From Halieaceae bacterium UBA5085 (GTDB taxonomy: Bacteria > Pseudomonadota > Gammaproteobacteria > Pseudomonadales > Halieaceae), in NCBI GenBank assembly GCA_002414665.1, contig DIAF01000046.1, positions 125,474 to 134,622 of the forward strand: a stretch of 9,149 nucleotides of DNA. The letters are read 5' to 3'. Below, one piece after another: positions 1 through 6,696 of the stretch. Numbering within the stretch: position 1 is the stretch's first letter; each line of letters starts with the position of its first letter. A program made the translations under genes and the position numbers. The notes under the pieces were generated by a model that was given only the letters and a program-made list of their open reading frames with translations, was not told the DNA's origin and ran no database searches.

Positions 1-68
1 CCCTGCTCACGCATACGGTTGCGAGCGCGACGTGCGCGACGCAGCCTTGAATCATTCTTTGCACTCAT
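1..68 (-). CDS. rplR: 50S ribosomal protein L18 (uL18), N-terminal fragment cut by window edge
   Basis: This is the first 22 codons plus two bases of the L18 gene; the rest lies beyond the left edge. The peptide starts MSAKNDSRLRRARRARNRMR, the arginine-rich L18 N-terminus with its RRARRAR segment. L18 binds 5S rRNA together with L5 and helps place it in the central protuberance of the 50S subunit. The ATG is preceded by AGGTTGAG as a ribosome binding site, and the gene follows rplF after a 10-nt gap, the usual spc operon order. Short as it is, sequence and position together make the identity nearly certain. It is truncated only by the window. Confidence 0.9.
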   Translation of the reverse strand, partial: MSAKNDSRLRRARRARNRMREQ

Positions 69-78
69 CTCAACCTAC

Positions 79-606
79 CTACTTCTTCTTGGCTTCTTTA
101 CGCCGCACGTTCTCTGTGGCGTAGCGAATACCCTTGCCCTTGTAAGGCTCTGGCGGACGGAAGCTGCGAATCTCGGCAGCCGCCTGGCCTACAGCCTGCT
201 TGTCGATACCCTTGACCACGACCTCGGTCTGGGTCGGCGTTTCAGCGGTTACGCCTTCCGGGAGCTGATAGTCAACCGGGTGCGACAGGCCCACAGTGAG
301 GTTCACCGACTTGCCGTCTGCCTTGGCACGGTAGCCAACGCCGTTGAGTACCAGCTTCTTTTCCCAGCCTTCGCTGACGCCGATCACCATGTTGTTCAGC
401 AGCGCGCGCGTGGTGCCGGCCAGCGCCTTGGTCTTGTCGCCGTCATAGGCGATATTGAGAGCACCATCTTCTTCGTTGATGGCGATACCCACGCCCAACT
501 CGAGCGCCAGCGTGCCTTTGCCACCCTTGACGGTCACGTCGCGACCGCTCTGGGTTACGGTAACCCCTTTCGGCAGCTGAACCGGATTTTTTGCGACTCT
601 AGACAT
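79..606 (-). CDS. rplF: 50S ribosomal protein L6 (uL6)
   Basis: L6 sits at the base of the L7/L12 stalk of the 50S subunit and contacts the sarcin-ricin loop region of 23S rRNA, near where elongation factors bind. The 175-residue product is close to the 177 residues of E. coli L6. It begins MSRVAKNPVQLPKGV and has the two-fold repeated alpha/beta arrangement expected of the family. The C-terminal half carries the signature RPPEPYKGKGIRY (about residues 150-162), followed by a basic tail ending in AKKK. It lies between rpsH (24-nt gap) and rplR, as in the spc operon. No frameshift or unusual composition was seen. Confidence 0.98.
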   Translation of the reverse strand: MSRVAKNPVQLPKGVTVTQSGRDVTVKGGKGTLALELGVGIAINEEDGALNIAYDGDKTKALAGTTRALLNNMVIGVSEGWEKKLVLNGVGYRAKADGKSVNLTVGLSHPVDYQLPEGVTAETPTQTEVVVKGIDKQAVGQAAAEIRSFRPPEPYKGKGIRYATENVRRKEAKKK

Positions 607-630
607 GTTGAATGCCCTTCTTCAGTAATT

Positions 631-1026
631 CTAGAAAACGGTGCAGAGCACTTCGCCACCGACACCAGCAGCACGGGCTGCCCGGTCAGTCATAACGCCC
701 TTCGACGTGGACACAATGGCCACTCCGAGTCCGTTGCGAATCGTCGGCAATTCGTCCTTGGCTGCGTAGCTACGCAGACCAGGGCGGCTTACACGGTCAA
801 TCTCAGCGATGACGGGCTTGCCTTCGTAATACTTCAGCTCAATGCTGAGGCGCGGCTTTCCCGACTCGGCGGAGGCCGCGAAGTCATTGATGTAACCTTC
901 CTGCTTGAGCACCTCGGCAACAGCAGCCTTGAGCTTGGAGCCCGGCATTTCAACCCGGGCCTTGCCGGCCATTTGTGCGTTACGGATGCGGGTCAGCATA
1001 TCTGACAGCGGATCTTGCATACTCAT
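631..1026 (-). CDS. rpsH: 30S ribosomal protein S8 (uS8)
   Basis: S8 is a primary 16S rRNA-binding protein that organises the central domain of the 30S subunit. In E. coli it is also the translational repressor of the spc operon. The 131-residue product starts MSMQDPLSDMLTRIRNAQ, matching the family N-terminus, and ends with GVGGEVLCTVF, the conserved RNA-binding C-terminus. The upstream ATG of the two near the start is chosen: it gives the family's MSMQDP beginning and has GGAGAG about 8 nt before it. That binding site overlaps the end of rpsN (15-nt gap). I could not recognise a 16S-helix-21-like operator for S8 feedback around the rplE start by eye. Confidence 0.98.
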   Translation of the reverse strand: MSMQDPLSDMLTRIRNAQMAGKARVEMPGSKLKAAVAEVLKQEGYINDFAASAESGKPRLSIELKYYEGKPVIAEIDRVSRPGLRSYAAKDELPTIRNGLGVAIVSTSKGVMTDRAARAAGVGGEVLCTVF

Positions 1027-1041
1027 GATCGAATCTCTCCG

Positions 1042-1347
1042 TTACCAGCTGGCTTTAACCAGACCCGGTACATCACCGCGCATGGCTGCTTCACGCAGCT
1101 TGTTGCGGCACAGGCCAAATTTACGATAGACGCCGTGAGGACGACCGGTGAGCTGGCAACGACGCTGCTTGCGTACCGGGCTGGCGTCGCGGGGAAGCTT
1201 CTGCAGAGCGATCTGCGCGTCCCACTTGGCGTCATCGGATGCGTTCTGATCGTTCAGGATAGCCTTCAGCGCGGCACGCTTGCCGGCATATTTGACCACC
1301 ATCTGCGCGCGCTTTTTCTCACGTGCGATCATCGATTTCTTAGCCAT
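1042..1347 (-). CDS. rpsN: 30S ribosomal protein S14 (uS14), long zinc-independent form
   Basis: S14 binds 16S rRNA in the head of the 30S subunit, next to S3, S10 and S19. The product has 101 residues, the length of the long, zinc-independent form. The short zinc-binding S14 has about 61 residues and two CxxC pairs; here only isolated cysteines are present (in RRCQLTGRPHG and FGLCRNKL). The conserved C-terminal block runs from RCQLTGRPHGVYRKFGLCRN to VPGLVKASW. The start MAKKSMIAREKKR agrees with the family. The gene lies between rplE (10-nt gap) and rpsH. Having the metal-free form in the main operon means this copy does not depend on zinc. Confidence 0.98.
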   Translation of the reverse strand: MAKKSMIAREKKRAQMVVKYAGKRAALKAILNDQNASDDAKWDAQIALQKLPRDASPVRKQRRCQLTGRPHGVYRKFGLCRNKLREAAMRGDVPGLVKASW

Positions 1348-1357
1348 TACTTGCCTC

Positions 1358-1897
1358 TTAACCTTTCAGGGGGAAGTTGAAAGCACGCATCAGAGCGCGA
1401 CCTTCATCATCCGTACGAGCTGTGGTGGTGATGGTGATGTCCATACCGCGCAGCGTGTCCACCTGGTCGTACTCGATTTCCGGGAAAATAATCTGCTCGC
1501 TGACACCCATGGCAAAGTTACCGCGGCCGTCGAACGACTTCGGGCTGATACCACGGAAGTCGCGGATCCGCGGAATCGCGATGGTGATCAAGCGCTCCAG
1601 AAACTCGTACATGCGATCGGAACGCAGGGTGACCTTGCAGCCAATCGGCCAGCCGTCACGAATCTTGAAGCCGGCGATGGAGCGCCGCGCCAAGGTGATC
1701 ACTGGCTTCTGGCCGGAGATTTTTTCCATGTCGGCGACAGCATTTTCCAACACTTTCTTGTCGCCCACAGCCTCGCCAACACCCATGTTCAGGGTAATCT
1801 TGGTGATGCGCGGAATCTCCATCACATTGCTCAAGCCCAGCTCTTCCCGCAGCCGAGGAGCGATTTCGCTCTTGTACCTTTCTTTCAACGTTGCCAT
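1358..1897 (-). CDS. rplE: 50S ribosomal protein L5 (uL5)
   Basis: L5 binds 5S rRNA and contacts the P-site tRNA elbow and the S13 side of the intersubunit bridge. At 179 residues it has exactly the E. coli length. It starts MATLKERYKSEIAPRLREEL and contains NVMEIPRITKITLNMGVGEA (about residues 24-43), the standard L5 signature. Also present are the KPVITLARRSIAGFKIR segment and the C-terminal GMDITITTTARTDDEGRALM block. An AAGGG ribosome binding site lies 8 nt before the ATG. The 23-nt rplX-rplE gap is where E. coli S8 exerts feedback, but no clear equivalent structure was identified here. Confidence 0.98.
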   Translation of the reverse strand: MATLKERYKSEIAPRLREELGLSNVMEIPRITKITLNMGVGEAVGDKKVLENAVADMEKISGQKPVITLARRSIAGFKIRDGWPIGCKVTLRSDRMYEFLERLITIAIPRIRDFRGISPKSFDGRGNFAMGVSEQIIFPEIEYDQVDTLRGMDITITTTARTDDEGRALMRAFNFPLKG

Positions 1898-1920
1898 GTC
1901 TTTTACCCTTGACCCCCGAA

Positions 1921-2235
1921 TCAGGCGTCAATCGCCTCGCCACTGGATTTGAAGATACGCACTTTGGTATCCCCATCAACTTTGTAACCCACCCGGTCTG
2001 CCTTGCTGGTCGACGGGTTGTAAATCGCCACATTGGACACCTGGATCGGCGCTTCGCGCTCGACGATGCCACCGGCGACGCCCATCTGCGGGTTCGGCCG
2101 GGTGTGTTTCTTCACCATGTTAATGCCGGAGACAACCACGCGATTGTCAGCGAGCACCTTGCGAACCTTGCCGCGCTTACCCTTGTCCTTGCCGGCCAGG
2201 ATAATCACTTCGTCATCGCGCTTGATCTTGGACAT
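1921..2235 (-). CDS. rplX: 50S ribosomal protein L24 (uL24)
   Basis: L24 is an assembly-initiating protein that binds the 5' domain of 23S rRNA and ends up near the rim of the peptide exit tunnel. The 104-residue product has the KOW motif near its N-terminus (DDEVIILAGKDKGKRGKVRK, about residues 7-26). It continues with the family block VSGINMVKKHTRPNPQ and the GGIVEREAPIQVSNVAIYNP segment. The gene has a very purine-rich upstream stretch (AGGAGGAGAGG, about 9 nt before the ATG), one of the strongest ribosome binding sites in the window. It sits between rplN (26-nt gap) and rplE. Confidence 0.98.
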   Translation of the reverse strand: MSKIKRDDEVIILAGKDKGKRGKVRKVLADNRVVVSGINMVKKHTRPNPQMGVAGGIVEREAPIQVSNVAIYNPSTSKADRVGYKVDGDTKVRIFKSSGEAIDA

Positions 2236-2261
2236 TACAGTTTCCTCTCCTCCTGGCCGAA

Positions 2262-2630
2262 TCAGATTACTTCGGGAGCCAGAGAAATAATCTTCATAAA
2301 CTTCTCGCCGCGCAGCTCACGAGTCACGGGGCCAAAAATACGGGTGCCGATCGGCGCCTGCTGGTTGTTCAGCAGTACGGCGGCGTTGTCGTCGAACTTG
2401 ATCAGCGAGCCATCGGGACGACGCACGCCTTTGCGCGTACGCACCACAACCGCCGTCATGACCTGGCCTTTCTTGACCTTGCCGCGCGGGATTGCTTCCT
2501 TCACAGTCACCTTGATAAGGTCACCGACGCGCGCATAGCGACGCTTGGAGCCACCCAGCACCTTGATGCACATCACCCGACGGGCACCGCTGTTGTCAGC
2601 GACTTCCAAATACGACTCTGTCTGAATCAT
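2262..2630 (-). CDS. rplN: 50S ribosomal protein L14 (uL14)
   Basis: L14 lies on the intersubunit face of the 50S subunit, forms a bridge to the 30S subunit, and is also the docking site of the silencing factor RsfS. The product has 122 residues, close to the E. coli length. It starts MIQTESYLEVADNSGARRVM, the classical L14 signature, and carries the basic block AVVVRTRKGVRRPDGS near the middle and RELRGEKFMKIISLAPEVI at the end. GGAG stands 6 nt before the ATG. In E. coli this is the first gene of the separate spc operon; here it follows rpsQ after only 40 nt, a gap that contains a hairpin described separately. Confidence 0.98.
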   Translation of the reverse strand: MIQTESYLEVADNSGARRVMCIKVLGGSKRRYARVGDLIKVTVKEAIPRGKVKKGQVMTAVVVRTRKGVRRPDGSLIKFDDNAAVLLNNQQAPIGTRIFGPVTRELRGEKFMKIISLAPEVI

Positions 2631-2644
2631 CTCTTACTCCAAAC

Positions 2645-2659
2645 TGCGGCGAGGCCGCA
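2645..2659 (-). promoter_or_regulatory. Perfect hairpin in the rpsQ-rplN junction
   Basis: The 40-nt gap between rpsQ and rplN contains TGCGGC-CTC-GCCGCA on the minus strand, a perfect 6-bp GC-rich stem with a 3-nt loop. It lies 15 nt before the rplN start, just ahead of the GGAG ribosome binding site. No run of T follows, so it does not look like a functional intrinsic terminator. It could affect mRNA processing, stability or rplN initiation; that is inference. A -10-like TGTAAT (minus strand, 2666-2661) precedes it, but no -35 is visible, so a separate spc promoter is not supported. Confidence 0.5.
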
Positions 2660-2670
2660 CATTACAGCGC

Positions 2671-2937
2671 TTAAACCTGCTGGGCGTTTTCCACAACTTC
2701 GAGCAACTTCCAGGTCTTGCTCTTGGAAATGGGCCGGGACTCAGTCACCTTCACGGTGTCACCAATGCTGCAGACGTTGTTTTCGTCGTGCGCATGGATC
2801 TTCGACGAGCGTGTGATGTACTTGCCGTACACCGGGTGCTTGACCCGCCGCTCAATCAGGACCGTGATGGTCTTGTCCATTTTGTTGCTGACAACCTTAC
2901 CGGTTGCCGTCCGTATACGCTTCTCTGCACCAGACAT
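2671..2937 (-). CDS. rpsQ: 30S ribosomal protein S17 (uS17)
   Basis: S17 is an early-binding protein of the 30S body that stabilises the 5' domain of 16S rRNA. The 88-residue product has the OB-fold features of the family: GKVVSNKMDKTITVLIERRV (about residues 13-32), then HPVYGKYITRSSKIHAHDE, then the GDTVKVTESRPISKSKTW block (about residues 59-76). It starts 2 nt after the rpmC stop, so translation is probably coupled, and no strong separate ribosome binding site is visible. It is the last gene of the classical S10 cluster. Confidence 0.98.
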   Translation of the reverse strand: MSGAEKRIRTATGKVVSNKMDKTITVLIERRVKHPVYGKYITRSSKIHAHDENNVCSIGDTVKVTESRPISKSKTWKLLEVVENAQQV

Positions 2938-2939
2938 GT

Positions 2940-3131
2940 TCAGTTACCCGCCTTTTCGTTCAGCACAGTCTTGACGCGTGCGATGTCGCGCTGGTTCTGC
3001 TGCAGCAGGTGTGTCTGCCCCAGCTGACCAGTGGACTTCTGCATGCGCAGCTTGAACTGCTCTTCACGCAGGGTGAGCAGCTGCTTGTTGAGGTCCTCGG
3101 GGGACTTGTCACGCAATTCGCTAGCTTTCAT
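2940..3131 (-). CDS. rpmC: 50S ribosomal protein L29 (uL29)
   Basis: L29 is a small helical protein next to L23 at the exit of the peptide tunnel. The start chosen is the ATG at 3131, giving MKASELRDKSPEDLNKQLL and 63 residues, exactly the E. coli length. A GTG one codon upstream would also be open but gives a non-family double Met start. The stop of rplP and this ATG share one base (TGATG), which implies coupled translation. The protein is two antiparallel helices; the family block LREEQFKLRMQKSTGQL (about residues 21-37) and the end RVKTVLNEKAG are clear. Confidence 0.97.
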   Translation of the reverse strand: MKASELRDKSPEDLNKQLLTLREEQFKLRMQKSTGQLGQTHLLQQNQRDIARVKTVLNEKAGN

Positions 3132-3544
3132 CACATCACCGACCGTTTAACAAATGTAGTGGCTACCGGAATCTTCGCGGCTGCCAGGGCAAACGCCTCA
3201 CGCGCAAGCTCCTCGGAAACGCCCTGCACTTCGTACAGAACCTTGCCCGGCTGAACCTGGGCCACCCAGTATTCAACGTTACCCTTACCTTTACCCTGAC
3301 GTACTTCCAACGGCTTGCCGGTGATCGGCTTGTCGGGGAAGACCCGGATCCAGATTTTTCCGCCACGCTTGATGTGGCGGGTCATCGCACGACGAGCCGC
3401 CTCGATCTGGCGCGCCGTAATGCGTCCACGGCCGGTCGCCTTGAGGCCGAACTCGCCAAAGCTGACTTTGCTGCCGCGTTCTGCAAGGCCACGGTTGCGG
3501 CCCTTCATCATCTTGCGGAATTTTGTACGCTTAGGTTGAAGCAT
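3131..3544 (-). CDS. rplP: 50S ribosomal protein L16 (uL16)
   Basis: L16 is a late-assembling 50S protein that helps position the A-site tRNA next to 5S rRNA and the peptidyl transferase centre. At 137 residues it is one longer than E. coli L16. It begins MLQPKRTKFRKMMKGRNRGL and contains GRGRITARQIEAARRAM (about 38-54) and KIWIRVFPDKPITGKP. Arg82, followed by QGKGKGNVEYW, corresponds to E. coli Arg81, the residue hydroxylated by the oxygenase RoxA (YcfD); whether this organism has that enzyme cannot be seen here. The stop codon overlaps the rpmC start by one base. Confidence 0.98.
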   Translation of the reverse strand: MLQPKRTKFRKMMKGRNRGLAERGSKVSFGEFGLKATGRGRITARQIEAARRAMTRHIKRGGKIWIRVFPDKPITGKPLEVRQGKGKGNVEYWVAQVQPGKVLYEVQGVSEELAREAFALAAAKIPVATTFVKRSVM

Positions 3545-3555
3545 CTGCGTAACCC

Positions 3556-4227
3556 TTAATTAGTTGCTGTCTTCTTGGCGCTGTCGGAATGATTTTCCGT
3601 GCCAATCACTTCACCCTTGAAGATCCACACCTTGACGCCGATGATGCCGTACGTGGTAGATGCCTCGTAGGTGGCGTAGTCAATGTCCGCACGCAGGGTG
3701 TGCAGCGGCACACGACCTTCGCGGTACCACTCGGTGCGCGCAATTTCTGCACCACCCAGACGACCACCCACCTGGATCTTGATTCCTTCAGCACCCTGGC
3801 GCATCGCGTTCTGCACCACGCGCTTCATGGCGCGACGGAACATTACACGGCGCTCGAGCTGCTGCGCCACATTCTGGGCAACCAGCTTCGCATCCAGGTC
3901 GGGCTTGCGGATTTCCTCGATGTTGATGTGCACCGGCACACCCATCTTGTCTGCAAGTGTCTTGCGCAGGCCGTCGACATCCTCACCCTTCTTGCCGATC
4001 ACGATACCGGGACGGGCTGTGTGAATGGTGATGCGTGCGGTTTGCGCCGGGCGCTCGATAACAACGCGGCTCACAGAAGCGTGCTCCAGCGTCTTCTCGA
4101 TGTACTTGCGCACTTCAAGATCGGTAATCAGCGTTTTTGCATAGTTTTTGCTATCCGCATACCAGATCGAGTTGTGATCCTTGACGATACCTAAACGTAT
4201 GCCGACCGGATGTACTTTCTGACCCAT
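3556..4227 (-). CDS. rpsC: 30S ribosomal protein S3 (uS3)
   Basis: S3 is part of the mRNA entry channel of the 30S subunit and of its helicase activity. The 223-residue product is somewhat shorter than the 233 of E. coli, the difference lying in the variable C-terminal tail. It starts MGQKVHPVGIRLGI. The KH domain spans about residues 39-107, with its GxxG loop as GKKG at 78-81. Arg131, Arg132 and Lys135, in the segment ERRVMFRRAMKR, coincide with the E. coli mRNA-helicase residues. It lies between rplV (17-nt gap) and rplP (11-nt gap). No anomaly was seen. Confidence 0.98.
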   Translation of the reverse strand: MGQKVHPVGIRLGIVKDHNSIWYADSKNYAKTLITDLEVRKYIEKTLEHASVSRVVIERPAQTARITIHTARPGIVIGKKGEDVDGLRKTLADKMGVPVHINIEEIRKPDLDAKLVAQNVAQQLERRVMFRRAMKRVVQNAMRQGAEGIKIQVGGRLGGAEIARTEWYREGRVPLHTLRADIDYATYEASTTYGIIGVKVWIFKGEVIGTENHSDSAKKTATN

Positions 4228-4244
4228 GTGGTCTTCTCCTGAAC

Positions 4245-4583
4245 TTAGCCTTGGCCGTCTGCAACTTTCACTGTGATATGACAGGAGCGCTTGAAAATGC
4301 GATCCGCACGGCCTTTGGCACGTGGCCGCAGGCGCTTCATGGTCATACCTTCGTCGACAAAGATGCTGGACACCTTGAGCTCATCCACATCCGCGCCTTC
4401 ATTGTTCTCAGCATTGGCAATCGCAGAATCAAGAATCTTCTTGACGATGTGAGCTGCCTTTTTGGTGCTGAATTCGAGCAGGCTGAGCGCCTCCTCGACA
4501 GGCTTGCCGCGCACCTGGTCAGCAACCAGGCGGGCCTTCTGGGCCGAGATCCGCGCACCTTTCAGTCTTGCTGCAACTTCCAT
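4245..4583 (-). CDS. rplV: 50S ribosomal protein L22 (uL22)
   Basis: L22 contacts all domains of 23S rRNA, and its long beta-hairpin lines the peptide exit tunnel. The reading frame is open 18 codons further upstream, but the ATG at 4583 gives MEVAARLKGARISAQKARLV, the family start, and 112 residues against 110 in E. coli. GAGG lies 9 nt upstream. The hairpin segment DEGMTMKRLRPRAKGRA (about residues 76-92) is complete; deletions around its MKR are known to give macrolide resistance in E. coli, and none is present. The C-terminus RSCHITVKVAD is typical. It sits between rpsS and rpsC. Confidence 0.97.
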   Translation of the reverse strand: MEVAARLKGARISAQKARLVADQVRGKPVEEALSLLEFSTKKAAHIVKKILDSAIANAENNEGADVDELKVSSIFVDEGMTMKRLRPRAKGRADRIFKRSCHITVKVADGQG

Positions 4584-4611
4584 TTTCCTAAACCTCGCTA
4601 TAGACCAGCGC

Positions 4612-4887
4612 TTAGCGCTTCGCCTTCTTGTCCACAATGTGCCCTTTGAACGTACGCGTTACCGCAAACTCTCCAAGCTTGTGACCAACCATGTCTTCAT
4701 TGATCAGGACCGGCACATGCTGACGGCCATTGTGGATGGCGATTGTCAGACCGACCATATCCGGCGATATCATGGAACGGCGCGACCAGGTCTTGATCGG
4801 GCGACGGTCGTTGCTTTCAATCGCTGCTTCAACTTTCTTCATCAAGTGCAGGTCGATAAAGGGACCTTTTTTCAGTGAACGCGGCAC
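4612..4887 (-). CDS. rpsS: 30S ribosomal protein S19 (uS19), GTG start
   Basis: S19 lies in the head of the 30S subunit, pairs with S13 and contacts the A-site finger of the 50S subunit. The 91-residue product starts MPRSLKKGPFIDLHLMKKVE and contains TWSRRSMISPDMVGLTIAIHNG (in two family blocks) and MVGHKLGEFAVTRTF, all standard. The start codon is GTG rather than ATG; the family N-terminus and a GAGGAAG site 5 nt upstream leave no better choice. It lies between rplB (38-nt gap) and rplV (28-nt gap). The C-terminal tail is basic and short. Confidence 0.98.
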   Translation of the reverse strand: MPRSLKKGPFIDLHLMKKVEAAIESNDRRPIKTWSRRSMISPDMVGLTIAIHNGRQHVPVLINEDMVGHKLGEFAVTRTFKGHIVDKKAKR

Positions 4888-4925
4888 AGTGTCTTCCTCT
4901 AATCTCTCGGCTCTATCGACCGAAC

Positions 4926-5753
4926 TTATTTCTTGCCACGACGGCGTACAATCAGACCGTCAGTGCGCTTGTTCGAACGCGTCTTGTAGCCCTTGGTCGG
5001 GGTGCCCCACGGGCTGACCGGGTGACGTCCACCTGAGGTGCGGCCTTCGCCACCACCATGCGGGTGATCGACCGGGTTCATCGCCACACCGCGAACGGTC
5101 GGGCGTACACCGCGCCAGCGCGAGGCACCGGCTTTACCCAGCTTGCGCAGGCTGTGCTCGGAGTTCGAGACCTCGCCGATCGTGGCGCGGCAGTCAGACA
5201 ACACCTTGCGCATCTCGCCTGAGCGCAGGCGCAGGGTTGCATACTGACCTTCGCGGGCCACCAGCTGCACCGAAGCGCCAGCCGAACGCGCGACCTGAGC
5301 ACCCTTGCCGGGCTTCAGCTCAACCGCGTGGATCACCGAACCCACCGGGATGTTGCGCAGGGGCAGGCAGTTGCCGGTCTTGATCGGCGCGGCCGAGCCG
5401 GATTGCAGGGTATCGCCAGCCTTCACACCCTTGGGAGCGATGATGTAGCGACGCTCGCCGTCGGCGAACAGCAGCAGGGCAATGTTTGCCGTACGGTTGG
5501 GATCATATTCCAGGCGCTCGACCTTGGCCGGAATACCGTCCTTGGAGCGCTTGAAGTCGATGATCCGGTAGTGCTGTTTGTGACCACCGCCAATGTGACG
5601 CACCGTGATACGGCCATTGTTGTTACGGCCACCGCGGCGGCTCTGCTTTTCCAGCAGCGGAGCATAGGGTGCACCTTTGTGCAGGTCCTCGCTCACCACG
5701 CGAACGACGTGACGGCGTCCGGGCGATGTCGGTTTACTTGTTAAAACTGCCAT
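4926..5753 (-). CDS. rplB: 50S ribosomal protein L2 (uL2)
   Basis: L2 is a primary 23S rRNA-binding protein needed for subunit association and for shaping the peptidyl transferase centre. The 275-residue product is close to the 273 of E. coli. It starts MAVLTSKPTSPGRRHVVRVV and contains GGRNNNGRITVRHIGGGHK (about residues 41-59), IPVGSVIHAVELKPGKG and RVRGVRPTVRG-type blocks. The loop MNPVDHPHGGGEGRTSGG (about 223-240), which carries the conserved histidine implicated in the peptidyl transferase region, is intact. The end is the basic SNKRTDGLIVRRRGKK. It follows rplW after 14 nt. Confidence 0.98.
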   Translation of the reverse strand: MAVLTSKPTSPGRRHVVRVVSEDLHKGAPYAPLLEKQSRRGGRNNNGRITVRHIGGGHKQHYRIIDFKRSKDGIPAKVERLEYDPNRTANIALLLFADGERRYIIAPKGVKAGDTLQSGSAAPIKTGNCLPLRNIPVGSVIHAVELKPGKGAQVARSAGASVQLVAREGQYATLRLRSGEMRKVLSDCRATIGEVSNSEHSLRKLGKAGASRWRGVRPTVRGVAMNPVDHPHGGGEGRTSGGRHPVSPWGTPTKGYKTRSNKRTDGLIVRRRGKK

Positions 5754-5767
5754 CTCGCACCTACTCC

Positions 5768-6064
5768 TTATTCAGCCACGGCAAAGTCGATGTCCTGACC
5801 CTGTTCCAGACGAACATATGCCTTCTTCCAGGTTGGACGCGCGCTGAGGCCATACTTGTTACGCTTGACCTTGCCCTTGACCTTGAGGGTCTGGACCGCA
5901 TCCACCTTTACCTTGAACAGCTGCTCAACCGACTTCTTGATTTCGGCCTTGGTGGCGTTCACGGCGACCTTGAATACATACTGGTTGTTGGCATCCGCCA
6001 GCACCGCCGCTTTTTCCGACACGTGCGGCGCTACCAGCACCTGGAAAATCCGCTCCTGGTTCAT
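5768..6064 (-). CDS. rplW: 50S ribosomal protein L23 (uL23)
   Basis: L23 surrounds the peptide tunnel exit and is the docking point for trigger factor and the signal recognition particle. The 98-residue product begins MNQERIFQVLVAPHVSEKAA. Glu17 in VSEKA corresponds to E. coli Glu18, the trigger-factor contact. The family block ATKAEIKKSVEQLFKVKVDAV (about residues 38-58, in two stretches) and the tunnel loop KGKVKRNKYGLSARPTWKKA follow. The ATG overlaps the rplD stop by four bases (ATGA), so the two are translationally coupled. No irregularity was seen. Confidence 0.98.
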   Translation of the reverse strand: MNQERIFQVLVAPHVSEKAAVLADANNQYVFKVAVNATKAEIKKSVEQLFKVKVDAVQTLKVKGKVKRNKYGLSARPTWKKAYVRLEQGQDIDFAVAE

Positions 6065-6678
6065 GCGAGCATCTCCTCAATCTTCTTCACTGCATCCACA
6101 GTGACCATCACCTTGTCGTAGGCGATCAGGCTGACCGGATCCACACCGTCCACGTCGCGCACGTCGACCTTGTGCAGATTGCGCGCTGCCAGATACAGGT
6201 TTTCACCCAGCTCTGCCGTTACGATCAACACGTTATCCAGGCCGTACTCGCCCAGCTGCTTGACCAGCAGCTTGGTCTTGGGTGCTTCGAGGTCCATACT
6301 CTCAACCACGAGCAGGCGATCCTGACGAGCCAGCTCGGACATGATGGAGCGCATGGCCGCACGGTACATCTTGCGGTTCACCTTCTGGGAGTGATCCTGC
6401 GGGCGAGCCGCAAAGGTCACACCACCGGTGCGCCAGATCGGCGAGCGGATGGTGCCCGCACGGGCGCGACCAGTACCCTTCTGACGCCAGGGCTTTTTGC
6501 CGCCGCCACTGACATCGGAGCGCGTTTTCTGCGCGCGCGTACCCTGGCGTGCACCAGCCAGATAGGCTGTAACCACCTGGTGTACGAGATCTTCGTTGTA
6601 TTCGCGGGCAAAGGCCACATCAGACACTGAAACCGTGCCCGCTTCGGCGTTACCTGGCTTGACTACACTCAATTCCAC
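6061..6678 (-). CDS. rplD: 50S ribosomal protein L4 (uL4), GTG start
   Basis: L4 binds domain I of 23S rRNA early in assembly, and its long loop reaches the tunnel constriction. In E. coli it also represses the S10 operon by transcription attenuation and translation block. The 205-residue product (201 in E. coli) starts with GTG and reads MELSVVKPGNAEAG; AGGGGG stands 8 nt upstream. The tunnel loop KKPWRQKGTGRARAGTIRSP (about 61-80) is intact, with no macrolide-resistance change. ARPQDHSQKVNRKMYRAAM and NLHKVDVRDVDGVDPVSL are further family blocks. Whether this L4 regulates its own operon is open; the leader here is very different from that of E. coli. Confidence 0.98.
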   Translation of the reverse strand: MELSVVKPGNAEAGTVSVSDVAFAREYNEDLVHQVVTAYLAGARQGTRAQKTRSDVSGGGKKPWRQKGTGRARAGTIRSPIWRTGGVTFAARPQDHSQKVNRKMYRAAMRSIMSELARQDRLLVVESMDLEAPKTKLLVKQLGEYGLDNVLIVTAELGENLYLAARNLHKVDVRDVDGVDPVSLIAYDKVMVTVDAVKKIEEMLA

Positions 6679-6696
6679 GTTAGAGACCCCCTAACC

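Noticed and set aside
19..1005. A 328-codon plus-strand open frame opposite rplF and rpsH, and similar long plus-strand frames opposite other ribosomal genes
   Set aside because: They are antisense to well-identified ribosomal genes, match no family I recognise, and arise from the GC-rich codon use of the real genes.
1880..1930. S8 feedback site (16S helix 21 mimic) at the rplX-rplE junction, as in E. coli
   Set aside because: I could not find a convincing equivalent by eye in this 23-nt gap and the adjoining codons; a covariance search would be needed.
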